This document shows positions 54,203 through 63,711 of a DNA stretch of 64,000 nt, piece by piece. The number at the start of each line of letters is the position of its first letter. Within the stretch, counting starts at the first letter, position 1. The notes below the pieces were generated by a model. It saw nothing but the letters and a program-made list of their open reading frames with translations, was not told where the DNA came from and made no database searches. The position numbers were made by a program, and so were the translations under genes. The DNA is from Cytophaga hutchinsonii ATCC 33406 (GTDB taxonomy: Bacteria; Bacteroidota; Bacteroidia; Cytophagales; Cytophagaceae), in the NCBI RefSeq assembly GCF_000014145.1, contig NC_008255.1:373501-437500 (forward strand), written 5' to 3'.

Positions 54203-55051
54203 CTATTGCGTAAGTGTTAAGTAGGTGTAAACAAACGGAATTGCAAAAATCAGCGCGTCAAACCGGTCTAAAAAACCGCCGTGCCCGGGCAATAAAGTAC
54301 CTGAATCTTTCACCTGAAGCGTCCTTTTAATCATCGATTCTACTAAATCTCCCAGACTTCCTGAAATAACAACAATTACACATAATCCCATCCATACAGG
54401 AATACTGAAAATCCCGTAGAAATAATACAATAAATAGGAGAAAAGCATAGCTGTTGCTAAACCTCCGATGGAACCTTCCCATGTTTTTTTAGGTGAAATA
54501 CGTTCAAATAATTTATGTTTTCCAATCGTTTTTCCAACAAAATAAGCGCCTACATCATTTGCCCAGATTAAAAACAACAGTGCGAATATAATTTCAAACT
54601 GATAGGCACGTGCATCATGCTCCCATCGTATACATCCGCCAGACGGATAGCTCCACGGAATAAGCGTAAGCAATCCAAATGGCACTGCTATATATAAAAT
54701 TCCGGCAATGGTATAAGCTACACGTGTAATGGGTTGATCTTTTTGGGAGAAAAGTTCAATCAGCATGTAAACCATGAATAATAAACAAGGTAGTGCAATC
54801 AGAATAGCGCTCATATTAAAATGCAATGCCTGCATTGTAAAAAGCACATATACTAAAATGCTGCCCGCTATGCCGGCACCTGCATTGTTTGGTATTCCTG
54901 TTTTTGTAAGCAGTTGGTGGTATTCATAGCTGCTAAGTACAGTAACTAAAAAAAAGATGGCAGCAAAACTGTAAAAGCTAAACCAGATAGCTGTCAGCAT
55001 AAATGCGGCACCAAGAACGCCTGTAATGATACGTTGTAGTAAATTACTCAT
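54203..55051 (-). CDS. cdsA: Phosphatidate cytidylyltransferase
   Basis: 282 residues with about eight TM helices. The family signature is near the C-terminus: GDLVESMIKRTLQVKDSGTL followed by LPGHGGFLDRFDAL. It makes CDP-diacylglycerol from phosphatidate and CTP, the precursor of phosphatidylserine and hence of the Psd reaction. Its start overlaps the end of the CPBP protease gene by 8 bases, showing translational coupling. The region FGKTIGKHKLFERISPKKTWEGS-type segment (VGKTIGKHKLFERISPKKT) with its conserved Lys/Trp is typical. Confidence 0.95.
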   Translation of the reverse strand: MSNLLQRIITGVLGAAFMLTAIWFSFYSFAAIFFLVTVLSSYEYHQLLTKTGIPNNAGAGIAGSILVYVLFTMQALHFNMSAILIALPCLLFMVYMLIELFSQKDQPITRVAYTIAGILYIAVPFGLLTLIPWSYPSGGCIRWEHDARAYQFEIIFALLFLIWANDVGAYFVGKTIGKHKLFERISPKKTWEGSIGGLATAMLFSYLLYYFYGIFSIPVWMGLCVIVVISGSLGDLVESMIKRTLQVKDSGTLLPGHGGFLDRFDALIFAIPFVYTYLTLTQ

Positions 55052-55994
55052 GTGTATGTGTTGGGTATGAAGACAACTGATTGTCGTATGCTTTTTTTCT
55101 ATTATATAAAATGGCTAAACAGGCGGTGAATGAAACAAGCACAAATACATAAGGTATCTGCTCGCTTGATTCAGGGTTGAAAGTTGTGTGGCCCTGTTTA
55201 TAAATGATCAGTAAGAATAAGGTTAATGCATTATTGGTAAAATGCATCAGGATAGGCACAAGCAATGAACCTGACCATACATACATGTAACCCAGCAGTG
55301 CGCCTAATAATACTCTTGGGAAAAAACCTAAAAACTGAAAATGGATAAAGCTGAATAGGAATGCTGCAATCCAAACTGACAGGTGAATATTTTTGGTTTG
55401 CTGGATCAATTCCCGTTGAAAAAAACCTCTGAATATTATTTCTTCGCCAATGGCAGGCATTACAGCCAGCGCCAGAAAACTTAAGAGAATATCCGGTAGC
55501 GTTTGAACATGTAGAAATAGTCCTATTGTTGCTTCCGCCAGCTCTTCGGATTTAACAATAAATTCCTGCAGCGATTTCAACGGCTCCGGGAAGAAAATAT
55601 TTTTATTTAATTCGGCAATAACATTAATTGCAGGAAGACTTAGTAGTAACACAGCAATTCCCGCAACAATGGAAATACCTTCAAAAGCAATTCCTTTTTC
55701 CTGTCTGAACGGGTTTGCATTTTTTTGTTTTGAAAGAACCAGATATAGAATGGGTAAAACAACAAAGCCGGTTAATTTGCCAAGCATATCGCTGTAGGCA
55801 ATGGTGTGGAACAGACCCGGAGTGTTTTGCAGGGATGAAACGCTTGAGTAGGTTGTTAGCGGAGCATCGCCGATTACAGTTAAGAAAAAAGTTGTCGTAA
55901 CTCCTGCTAACGTGAAATATGCGAATAGTCTTAAAATGGATCCCAATGATTGAATTGCCTGCATTCCCCTTACATCAAATAGTTTTCTTTGCAA
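55044..55994 (-). CDS. CPBP-family intramembrane metalloprotease (Rce1/AbiI-like)
   Basis: 316 residues with about eight TM segments. The conserved motifs of the family are present: GEEIIFRGFFQRE (EExxxR), FSFIHFQFLG (FxxxH) and MHFTNNALTL (HxxxN). These Glu/His residues activate water for peptide bond cleavage in the membrane. Bacterial members act in bacteriocin self-protection, maturation of peptides, or unknown processing. The 8-base overlap with cdsA suggests a link with membrane biogenesis. It is divergent from dusB with only 38 bases between, so the two promoters must overlap. Confidence 0.9.
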   Translation of the reverse strand: MQRKLFDVRGMQAIQSLGSILRLFAYFTLAGVTTTFFLTVIGDAPLTTYSSVSSLQNTPGLFHTIAYSDMLGKLTGFVVLPILYLVLSKQKNANPFRQEKGIAFEGISIVAGIAVLLLSLPAINVIAELNKNIFFPEPLKSLQEFIVKSEELAEATIGLFLHVQTLPDILLSFLALAVMPAIGEEIIFRGFFQRELIQQTKNIHLSVWIAAFLFSFIHFQFLGFFPRVLLGALLGYMYVWSGSLLVPILMHFTNNALTLFLLIIYKQGHTTFNPESSEQIPYVFVLVSFTACLAILYNRKKAYDNQLSSYPTHTHE

Positions 55995-56032
55995 TAAAGA
56001 TGTAAATTTATGGAAAATTATCAGATAGCAAG

Positions 56033-57022
56033 GTGGTAAAAATAGGTGATATTGAATTAGGTGCGTTTCCGTTGCTTTTAGCTCCGATGGAGGATGTTAG
56101 TGATCCGCCGTTCCGGGCGCTTTGCAAGCAGCAGGGGGCCGATATGATGTACACCGAATTTATCGCAGCAGAAGGTTTGATCCGTGATGCCGCAAAAAGT
56201 GTTCACAAGCTTGATATATTTGATTATGAGCGCCCTATGGGTATTCAGATTTTTGGCGATAAAATAGATGTCATGTGTGACGCCGCTGCAATCGCTGAAG
56301 AAGCCGGGCCGGAATTGGTGGATATTAACTTTGGCTGCCCGGTTAAAAAGGTTGCCTGCAAAGGTGCCGGCTCAGGCGCATTGCTGGACATTCCGAAAAT
56401 GGTAAAAATGACGGAAGAGATTGTAAAGCGCTGTACATTACCTGTAACGGTTAAAACCCGTTTAGGCTGGGATCATGATTCCATACATATTGTTGATATT
56501 GCCAGGCGCTTGCAGGATGTGGGTATTAAGGCATTAACCATTCATGGGCGTACACGTCAGCAAATGTATAAAGGCGAAGCCGACTGGTCCTGGATTGCCA
56601 AAGTAAAGGAACAGCAGGATATTCATATACCGATTTTTGGTAATGGAGACATTGACTCTCCTGAAAAAGCATTGGAATATAAAAACAGATACGGTGTTGA
56701 TGGTATCATGATTGGCCGTGCAGCTATCGGGTATCCATGGATATTCAAAGAAGTAAAACATTTTTTTGCAACAGGTGAAAAACTTGGTCCGCCAACGATT
56801 CGTGAACGTGTAGAAGTATGTAAAAAACATTTGGCCTTTTCAGTTGAATGGAAGGGGCCCAAGGAAGGGATTTTTGAAATGCGTATGCATTACACAAATT
56901 ATTTCAGAGGCATACAGAATTTTAAGCCTTACCGCCAGCGTCTTGTTGAAGCGGGCTCATACGAGGACACATTTGCTATTTTAGATGAAGTAGCAGAGCA
57001 GCTGTCTGAATATGTATTTTAA
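56033..57022 (+). CDS. dusB: tRNA-dihydrouridine synthase
   Basis: 329 residues. The start is GTG at 56033 (VKIGDIELGAFPLLLAPM), since no in-frame ATG occurs upstream; an ATG at 56010 is in another frame. FMN-binding and catalytic marks: PLLLAPMEDVSDPPFR, NFGCPVKKVACKGAGSG with C102 and C109, TVKTRLGWD, LTIHGRTRQQMYKG, IFGNGDID and GIMIGRAAIGYPW. It reduces uridine in tRNA D-loops with NADPH via FMN in the cytoplasm. It is divergent from the CPBP protease gene, 38 bases apart. Confidence 0.94.
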   Translation: MVKIGDIELGAFPLLLAPMEDVSDPPFRALCKQQGADMMYTEFIAAEGLIRDAAKSVHKLDIFDYERPMGIQIFGDKIDVMCDAAAIAEEAGPELVDINFGCPVKKVACKGAGSGALLDIPKMVKMTEEIVKRCTLPVTVKTRLGWDHDSIHIVDIARRLQDVGIKALTIHGRTRQQMYKGEADWSWIAKVKEQQDIHIPIFGNGDIDSPEKALEYKNRYGVDGIMIGRAAIGYPWIFKEVKHFFATGEKLGPPTIRERVEVCKKHLAFSVEWKGPKEGIFEMRMHYTNYFRGIQNFKPYRQRLVEAGSYEDTFAILDEVAEQLSEYVF

Positions 57023-57063
57023 GAAGTGATCATTTAAATTAAATCAAACGTTAAACAGGTTTT

Positions 57064-59637
57064 ATGAAGTTGAAATTAATCCTTTCAATTAGTTATTTGC
57101 TAATTATTTTGAATGTGTACGGACAAACCAGTGCAATCAAACTAGATACAAGTTTTAATACATTTGATAACAATAACATTACGTATGTTAATGCACTTGT
57201 CAAACAATCAAACAAATTGGTTGTTGCGGGTTTATTTAATAAGATAGGAGGGGTTCAATGCAACAATATCTGCAGGCTCCTGAATGATTCTGTAGTGGAT
57301 CCGACTTTTATTACAGGAACAGGATTTAACAATGAAGTTAAAAAAATCGTTGTGCTCCCTTCTGATAAAATGTATGTCATGGGCGCATTTACTTCGTATT
57401 CAAATGTAAATATCAATTATTTAATGCGGTTAAATCCTAATGGCACGCCGGATTTGACATTTGTGCCAAATTTTGATGTTGGAAGTGTACTGAAAGATTT
57501 TGCAGTACAATCAGATGGAATGCTTGTTGTTATTGGACAGTTTAACAAATACAGCGGATATACACGTAAAAATATTGTGCGTTTAAAAACGAATGGAAGT
57601 CTGGACGTATCGTTCAATTCCGGCGATGTAAATAATGGTGTATTTAACAAAGTGCTTTTGCAATCTACAGATAAAATCATTCTGGCAGGAGAGTTCACAA
57701 AACACTTATCCAAAAATGTTTCGGGCATTGTGCGGTTATTAAGCACAGGAGAAATAGATAATACATTTTCCTGTGTACTCCCTTTGAATGGTAATAACGT
57801 GATTACTCTTCAAACTGTTTTTATACATGCAAATGATGAAATCACAATTCCGCGAAGAGATTTATATCCGATGGAGGCTAAACGTTATGACGCGAATGGA
57901 GGTTTATTATACACGTATTCCTTTGAATTGAATGAAGCCTCAGTATTATTACCTGACGGGAATTTTTTAACAAGCAGCACCTACAACACAGGTGGCGGTA
58001 CATTTCCTATTGAGTATACTCCTGCAGGAAATGTTGTAAAGAAATATAATACAACGGGCTGGTATCTGACGTATGATTTCAGTTATGATATACCCAGCAA
58101 ATTATTTTCAATTGATGGCATTACATACATGGGTTGTAATTATTATGAAACCTATACGCCTTCAGCAAGGCGTCTTGTGCGATTGACAGATACAAATGAA
58201 ATTGATTTTCACTTTTTACCGAGAGGTGGTCCAAATTATTCAATAACAGATGTGGCAAAGCACTCTCTTAATAAATATATTTTAATTGGAGGCTTTACAC
58301 GTATCGGTTCAGCAAAAATCAGGACGATAGCAATGGTCGATAGTACGTGTGTTGTTGATCCGATGTTTAATCCTGGAAGTGGGTTTAACGGGCCTGCTCT
58401 CTGTCTGGCAATTCAAACAGACGGAAAAATACTTGTTGGCGGAGATTTTTCTTCCTATAACAATCAGCCTGCACCCCATATTGTACGACTGATGCCTGAT
58501 GGAAGCATTGATCCTGAATTCAATATTGGTTCTGGTGTTGATTACCCAGTATATGACATTCAGATCATTGATACGGATAAGATACTAGTTGCGGGAGTGT
58601 TTGGGCAGTATCAGGGCATAGAGGTTTCAAATATCGTTTGTTTAAATATGGATGGTTCTGCAAATACTGCATTTAACTCAAATGCAGGTACAGGTACAAA
58701 TGGAAGAATCAGAAAAATGTATGCTACAGATGCTAACATTTATTTAATAGGTGACTTTAATTTTTACAATGGAAACATGAGCAAACACATTGTGCGGTTA
58801 AATATAGATGGTACATATGATGAAACATTCAATCCAGGGCAGGGAGATAATGGAAGTTTAAATGATGCTGTAGAATATAATAATAAACTGTATGTTGTAG
58901 GTAACTTTACTATGTTCAACAGTCAATCCAGAAATTCAATCGCTAAGTTGAATTTAGACGGAACAATGGAAACATCATTTTACGATCCAACTTATAATGG
59001 AGGAGCGCTTAGCCCGGGCATGAATGTTGGAATATTTTCCAATGCACTTATTTATACAGGATGCAGATCAACGTTAATGGATTCAGGAAATGAATCCTTT
59101 TTGAGTTCAACGTTTCATGCAACTTCCTTTGATATAGGAGATCAGTACTTAACAAATCCTAAAGGAATTTTTTATGGAGATCTTTTTTATGGGCCAAAGA
59201 TGTCTGATGACAGTTCAGATTATTATCTTAAACATGTTAAATTTTCGGTAGCCGGAACGGAGTTATATGTATTCGGAACACCAACATATAGTATCGGTAA
59301 CTCATATGAAGCAAGAGAAGCAAATTTTATTGTAAAATACAAAGGCGTTGCAACTGCTCCCGGTGGAGTAGAGCCTCCTATAACAACAGGAATCAATAAC
59401 TTCCAAAAAGCAAATACAATTTATTTTGTAAGCAATGCGGATGAAGTGCTATTAGTTGACAGTGAAAACTCTAAAGGCGAGCTGCACATTTTTAATATCA
59501 ACGGTGTAGAAATTTATGCTGGGTTATATCAAACAAACACAAGCATTGATATGCCACAGATGAATTCGGGTGTTTACTTCATTAAATACATGAGTGAAGG
59601 GCAAAATGTCAAAGTCGTTAAAATAGTGAAAAATTAA
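57064..59637 (+). CDS. T9SS-secreted delta-60 repeat (beta-propeller) protein
   Basis: 857 residues with signal peptide (MKLKLILSISYLLIILNVYG, cleaved before QTS). The body is a series of delta-60 repeats of about 50-60 residues with the core LAIQTDGKILVGGDFSSYN-x-PAPHIVRLMPDGSIDPEFN. I count about ten with varying decay over residues 25-650. They probably form one or two beta-propellers. The C-terminus (about 780-857) is a type A sorting domain (LHIFNINGVEIYAGLYQ, PQMNSGVYFIKYMSEGQ NVKVVKIVKN). It is likely a surface adhesin or sugar-binding factor. A strong terminator follows the stop; it may be transcribed from the dusB promoter or its own in the 41-base gap. Confidence 0.85.
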   Translation: MKLKLILSISYLLIILNVYGQTSAIKLDTSFNTFDNNNITYVNALVKQSNKLVVAGLFNKIGGVQCNNICRLLNDSVVDPTFITGTGFNNEVKKIVVLPSDKMYVMGAFTSYSNVNINYLMRLNPNGTPDLTFVPNFDVGSVLKDFAVQSDGMLVVIGQFNKYSGYTRKNIVRLKTNGSLDVSFNSGDVNNGVFNKVLLQSTDKIILAGEFTKHLSKNVSGIVRLLSTGEIDNTFSCVLPLNGNNVITLQTVFIHANDEITIPRRDLYPMEAKRYDANGGLLYTYSFELNEASVLLPDGNFLTSSTYNTGGGTFPIEYTPAGNVVKKYNTTGWYLTYDFSYDIPSKLFSIDGITYMGCNYYETYTPSARRLVRLTDTNEIDFHFLPRGGPNYSITDVAKHSLNKYILIGGFTRIGSAKIRTIAMVDSTCVVDPMFNPGSGFNGPALCLAIQTDGKILVGGDFSSYNNQPAPHIVRLMPDGSIDPEFNIGSGVDYPVYDIQIIDTDKILVAGVFGQYQGIEVSNIVCLNMDGSANTAFNSNAGTGTNGRIRKMYATDANIYLIGDFNFYNGNMSKHIVRLNIDGTYDETFNPGQGDNGSLNDAVEYNNKLYVVGNFTMFNSQSRNSIAKLNLDGTMETSFYDPTYNGGALSPGMNVGIFSNALIYTGCRSTLMDSGNESFLSSTFHATSFDIGDQYLTNPKGIFYGDLFYGPKMSDDSSDYYLKHVKFSVAGTELYVFGTPTYSIGNSYEAREANFIVKYKGVATAPGGVEPPITTGINNFQKANTIYFVSNADEVLLVDSENSKGELHIFNINGVEIYAGLYQTNTSIDMPQMNSGVYFIKYMSEGQNVKVVKIVKN

Positions 59638-59643
59638 TGCATG

Positions 59644-59694
59644 AAGCATAGCATACATGTTCCTTTCGAACAGGTATGCTATGTATATTTTTTG
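59644..59694 (+). terminator. Strong terminator after the delta-60 gene
   Basis: CATAGCATAC at 59647-59656 pairs with GTATGCTATG at 59674-59683, the inner ATGTTC/GAACAG also pairing in part; ATATTTTTTG follows. Confidence 0.85.
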
Positions 59695-59786
59695 TTATAT
59701 GTAGAACGATTCCGCAGGTACTAGTTTTTTTAGGAATTCTTGAATATATTGTATTAACTAAGTATATAACAATCCCCCCTGTTATT

Positions 59787-61097
59787 TTGGAAAAGGTACT
59801 GATTATAGAAGACGATATTTCATTACGCACCATTCTTGAAAAATTTCTCCAGAAAAATGGATTTGAAGTAATTTCAACGGATAGGGGCAAAGCCGGATTA
59901 GAAATAATTACTTCGCAGCACATAGATTTTGTATTGCTGGATCTGAGGTTGCCGGATAGTAATGGAATAGAAATTCTGCAGTCGATTAAAAAACTTCATT
60001 CGCACGTTTCTGTTATCATGATGACATTTTATGATGATGTACGTTCGGCTGTAACAGCTATTAAATCAGGTGCGCGTGATTACCTTACAAAACCGATCAA
60101 CCCGGAAGAATTATTAAGCCTGTTAAAACCCATTCAGGCAGTAAAAAAGGCAGTTGAAATCAATAAGAGTGAGTTTGTACAAGGTAAAAATGAAAAATTT
60201 GCCGGAGTTTTAGAGCATGCAAGACTGGTTGCACCTACCATGCTTTCTGTATTGATAACAGGTGAAAGCGGTACGGGCAAAGAAGAGTTGGCTAAATACA
60301 TTCATACAAATAGTCAACGGAAACAGAAAGATTTTATAACGGTTGATTGCGGTTCTATTTCAGAAGAATTATTCGGAAGCGAATTTTTCGGACACATGAA
60401 AGGATCGTTTACAGGTGCTGTATATGATAAACCAGGGTTGTTGGAATCTGCAAACGGGGGGACACTTTTTTTAGATGAGCTAGGTAATCTCACCTATGAA
60501 AATCAGATCAAGCTTCTGCGCGTGTTACAGGAAAAAAAAGTGAAACGTATTGGTTCTAATAAAGAAATAGATCTTGATATAAGGCTGATAGCAGCAACCA
60601 ATGAAGAAATTGTGCTGTCTGTACAAAAAGAAAAATTCCGGGAAGATTTATATCATCGGTTAAATGAATTTAAAATTCATGTACCCGCACTAAGAGAACG
60701 CCCTGAAGATTTAAACGAGCTAATCAATCATTTTATAGCAAAATCAAACAGTGAGTTTGGCAAACATGTAAAACAGCTTTCTGAAAGTGGCTTAGCCGTA
60801 TTGGCTCAATATGCATTCCCTGGTAATATCAGGGAATTAAAAAATATTGTCAGAAGGGCTGTACTTCTTGCTACATCTGAAACAATAGAAAAGGATCAAT
60901 TGCCTCAGGAAATATTTAATACACGCACACTTGCTGTTGATACCGTAGATTTAAAATCCTTACAGGAGCAGCAGGAGAGAGATGCGATTATCAAAGCCTT
61001 AAAAAAGACAGGTAATAATAAAAGCGAAGCTGCACGGATTCTGAATATTGACCGCAAAACACTTTATAATAAATTAAAGCTTTATCAGTTAGAATAA
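59787..61097 (+). CDS. NtrC-family sigma-54-dependent response regulator
   Basis: 436 residues from the TTG at 59787, which directly begins the receiver (EKVLIIEDDISLRTILEKF). A longer frame starts at 59676 inside the terminator hairpin and adds hydrophobic nonsense, so it is rejected. The receiver has D52 as phosphoacceptor (FVLLDLRLPDS). The AAA domain has Walker A GESGTGKE at 159-166, the sigma-54 contact loop GSFTGA at 206-211 (GAFTGA in most relatives), GTLFLDELGNL and RLIAATNEEI. A Fis-type helix-turn-helix ends the protein (KSEAARILNIDRKTLYNKLK). It should activate sigma-54 promoters. It converges and overlaps by 13 bases with the hybrid kinase, a likely partner. Confidence 0.9.
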   Translation: MEKVLIIEDDISLRTILEKFLQKNGFEVISTDRGKAGLEIITSQHIDFVLLDLRLPDSNGIEILQSIKKLHSHVSVIMMTFYDDVRSAVTAIKSGARDYLTKPINPEELLSLLKPIQAVKKAVEINKSEFVQGKNEKFAGVLEHARLVAPTMLSVLITGESGTGKEELAKYIHTNSQRKQKDFITVDCGSISEELFGSEFFGHMKGSFTGAVYDKPGLLESANGGTLFLDELGNLTYENQIKLLRVLQEKKVKRIGSNKEIDLDIRLIAATNEEIVLSVQKEKFREDLYHRLNEFKIHVPALRERPEDLNELINHFIAKSNSEFGKHVKQLSESGLAVLAQYAFPGNIRELKNIVRRAVLLATSETIEKDQLPQEIFNTRTLAVDTVDLKSLQEQQERDAIIKALKKTGNNKSEAARILNIDRKTLYNKLKLYQLE

Positions 61098-63505
61098 AAT
61101 TTATTCCATTGAGCGTATAATTCCGCAACACTGCTTTGGAAAATTGCATCGTCTTTATATAACAAATACATATTTTCTATTTTTTGAATATGTTTAATTT
61201 CCTCCCATTGTTGTAAATACCCAAACGTTGTTTTTATCTGATGTAATACCGACTCCATCATCTTGACATCATTCTGTTCAATAGCTTGGCCGATTAATGT
61301 TATTTTTTCTTTAAAAGAATCTATATGTATATAATCCAGAGATGGATCTGGAGATAAAACTTTGTCAGTTTGTAATGGCAGGTTTGAAATGGTATTTAAT
61401 AAAATTTCAATAGAATAAGGCTTAGGTAATGTTAGCTGGTTTGCTTCTTTGATCTTTAATAACCGTTCATGATCGGCGCTCATGAAAATTATTTTTGCAG
61501 CAGGTTTAATAAATGGAATGATGTCTGTACCCAGCGATTGATCAATATATAAATCACATAAAACAATGTCCGGCGATTCTTTTTCTAAAATCAGTTTTGC
61601 CTCTTCTATAGACCCTGCAACATATACCTGTGCTGCATACTTAGACAATAGCTGGTGCGTGTAAAGTAAATTGTAGTTATCATCATCGATCAGTAGCACG
61701 GACGCATCAATGTGTTTATGAATCTGATTTAATTGCTGAACGCTTTGCGCAGACTTTTCAAACAATATATCAAATGAAAATTGTGTCCCTTTTTTTTCTT
61801 CTGAATGGACCGTTATCTCACTTGAGAACAGACCTAATATTTTTTTTGTGATGACAAGGCCTAAGCCTGTTCCTCCAAACAATCTGCCGATTGAATTATT
61901 AAGCTGGTTGTATTCATCAAACAGTTGATCTATTTTATTTGATGGAATACCGATACCTGTATCTGATATTTCGAAACGTATCTGCGTGTATTTTTCGCTA
62001 TCTAAAAAGGTAGATGTACGTAACTGAACAGTGCCTTCTGAAGTAAATTTGATTGCATTGCTTAATAAATTATACAATACCTGTTTTAAGCGAAACGCAT
62101 CTGAAATAACAATAAGGTCATTGGGAATATCTGATTGATATAGATAATTAATTTTTTTATCCTGTGCCTGCAGGCTTAAACTTTCAAATACACTGTGCAG
62201 ACATTCTGTAACATTAAAAGGAATATTTTCAAGTTCTAATTTCCCTGCATCAATTTTGCTTCTGTCTAGTAGCAGGTTTATTGTTTGTAATAAATGGGAG
62301 GAAGAATTTTTTATAATTTCACTATAATGAAAAGATTTATCGGCAGCAGATTTATTCTGCTCGTGTAGTAAATCAGAAAAACCAATGATTGATTGCAGCG
62401 GTGTTCTTAATTCGTGCGCCATCATGGATAAAAATTGAGAGCGGTTATTTGCTAAGTTCTGATAATTTTGTTTTTCAAGAATCAGCTTTTCCTCATAACG
62501 CTTTATACGGTATGTGTCCAAAACCAATAATAAGTATAGGCACACACATGTAAACAATATGAACAGGAAGATCCAGAAGATTTTATTGATTGTTTTGGTG
62601 CTGATGTTTTGAATGGCAGCGATATTACTGACGGCATCTTCCTGTTCTTGTTTTTGAATGCTTTTGATCTGTTTTGCAATCCGGTTTCGGATAATAAAAT
62701 CTTTTTCTATGATTGCAAGCCGCTTTAAATTAACAATTGTATCATATTCCATTTTTTCCTGCAGCACATTCTTTACAGCCGCCTTGTCTGATTTGTTGAA
62801 GGATTCAAGCTTTACCAGTGTATCTGTAAATATGGTATCCTGTTCTTTGTAGGTATAAGAGTACAATTGAACATTTAAATTGTCTGCACTATCAGCAACA
62901 ACATCAACATCTATATCTTCTTTTTTTTCAAATACTCTTTTTACTTTTCGAAGCAGTCCGGTTCGCTGCTCATTATTGACGAGTATTTTTTTTATGATAA
63001 CCAGTGAATCATGAATCGTTTTCTCATTATAAATTTGGGTAGAATAAAGGGTTGTATCCTTTGACTTATCTACCAGTGTGCCGATTACTAAGATATCCGG
63101 TTTGTCATTATTTAGTTTTAGTATTTCTGTGTTCTCAAGTACTTTTTTGTTCCACCACATTTGTATAGTATCTATCTGGTGTATTCTAAAAGTATCTCCT
63201 TCAATATATTTTCTATATGTTTCAAATAGCTGATTAATGCTGTCAACAGACTTGTTGTATTTATCTATGTAGATATTTTTTTTCGTAATGGTGTATAAAC
63301 GTAAAAACTGATCTGCGTTATTTGTCTGATCGGAAAGACTGCTAAGGTGTTTGATTTTTTGGTCCGGATATTGAAATTCTTTTACCGTTTCCCGAAGGGA
63401 TGAAAACGCACGGTGTGCAAATAAACAAATAGAAAAAATCCCTATGATACCGATCGTTAATAATAAGGTTAATTTTATTTGAACTTGATTTTCTCTCCAC
63501 TTCAT
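61085..63505 (-). CDS. Hybrid sensor histidine kinase with receiver and HPt-like domain
   Basis: 806 residues. TM1 (about 12-31) and TM2 (about 307-329) enclose a long helical periplasmic sensor. HisKA has H364 in MMAHELRTPLQS; the HATPase domain has N483 in LLSNAIKF, DTGIG at 515-519 and GGTGLGL at 544-550. A receiver domain (602-715, D651 in IVLCDLYIDQ) is followed by an HPt-like helical bundle with H755 in VLHQIKTTFGYLQ. The full phosphorelay would need a separate output regulator; the convergent NtrC-type gene, overlapping by 13 bases, is the natural candidate. No promoter motif is clear in the 200-base spacer shared with the repetitive protein gene. Confidence 0.9.
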   Translation of the reverse strand: MKWRENQVQIKLTLLLTIGIIGIFSICLFAHRAFSSLRETVKEFQYPDQKIKHLSSLSDQTNNADQFLRLYTITKKNIYIDKYNKSVDSINQLFETYRKYIEGDTFRIHQIDTIQMWWNKKVLENTEILKLNNDKPDILVIGTLVDKSKDTTLYSTQIYNEKTIHDSLVIIKKILVNNEQRTGLLRKVKRVFEKKEDIDVDVVADSADNLNVQLYSYTYKEQDTIFTDTLVKLESFNKSDKAAVKNVLQEKMEYDTIVNLKRLAIIEKDFIIRNRIAKQIKSIQKQEQEDAVSNIAAIQNISTKTINKIFWIFLFILFTCVCLYLLLVLDTYRIKRYEEKLILEKQNYQNLANNRSQFLSMMAHELRTPLQSIIGFSDLLHEQNKSAADKSFHYSEIIKNSSSHLLQTINLLLDRSKIDAGKLELENIPFNVTECLHSVFESLSLQAQDKKINYLYQSDIPNDLIVISDAFRLKQVLYNLLSNAIKFTSEGTVQLRTSTFLDSEKYTQIRFEISDTGIGIPSNKIDQLFDEYNQLNNSIGRLFGGTGLGLVITKKILGLFSSEITVHSEEKKGTQFSFDILFEKSAQSVQQLNQIHKHIDASVLLIDDDNYNLLYTHQLLSKYAAQVYVAGSIEEAKLILEKESPDIVLCDLYIDQSLGTDIIPFIKPAAKIIFMSADHERLLKIKEANQLTLPKPYSIEILLNTISNLPLQTDKVLSPDPSLDYIHIDSFKEKITLIGQAIEQNDVKMMESVLHQIKTTFGYLQQWEEIKHIQKIENMYLLYKDDAIFQSSVAELYAQWNKFYSN

Positions 63506-63624
63506 ACTATTAAAATAAAAAAATAAAACCGGATTCGAATTTCGTTTTTTATGTTTTATCCCTCACTTGCTGTTTGCTTCCACAAATGTGTGGAACTTTT
63601 CAGCATATTTATCAGGTGCTGATT

Positions 63625-63652
63625 TTGTAAAACATTGATTATTATATTTTTG
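63625..63652 (+). promoter_or_regulatory. Bacteroidota-type promoter of the last gene
   Basis: TTG at 63625-63627, 17 bases, then TATTTTTG at 63645-63652, fitting TTG-N17-23-TAnnTTTG. The transcription start would be near 63658, about 50 bases before the start codon. Confidence 0.6.
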
Positions 63653-63711
63653 AATAGCTGGCACCATTATTCTTAAAGACATATCATTAATTAACCAAAC
63701 CAATGATAATT

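Noticed and set aside
59676-59786. Upstream extension of the NtrC-like regulator
   Set aside because: The ATG lies in the terminator hairpin of the previous gene and the extra residues do not belong to a receiver domain.
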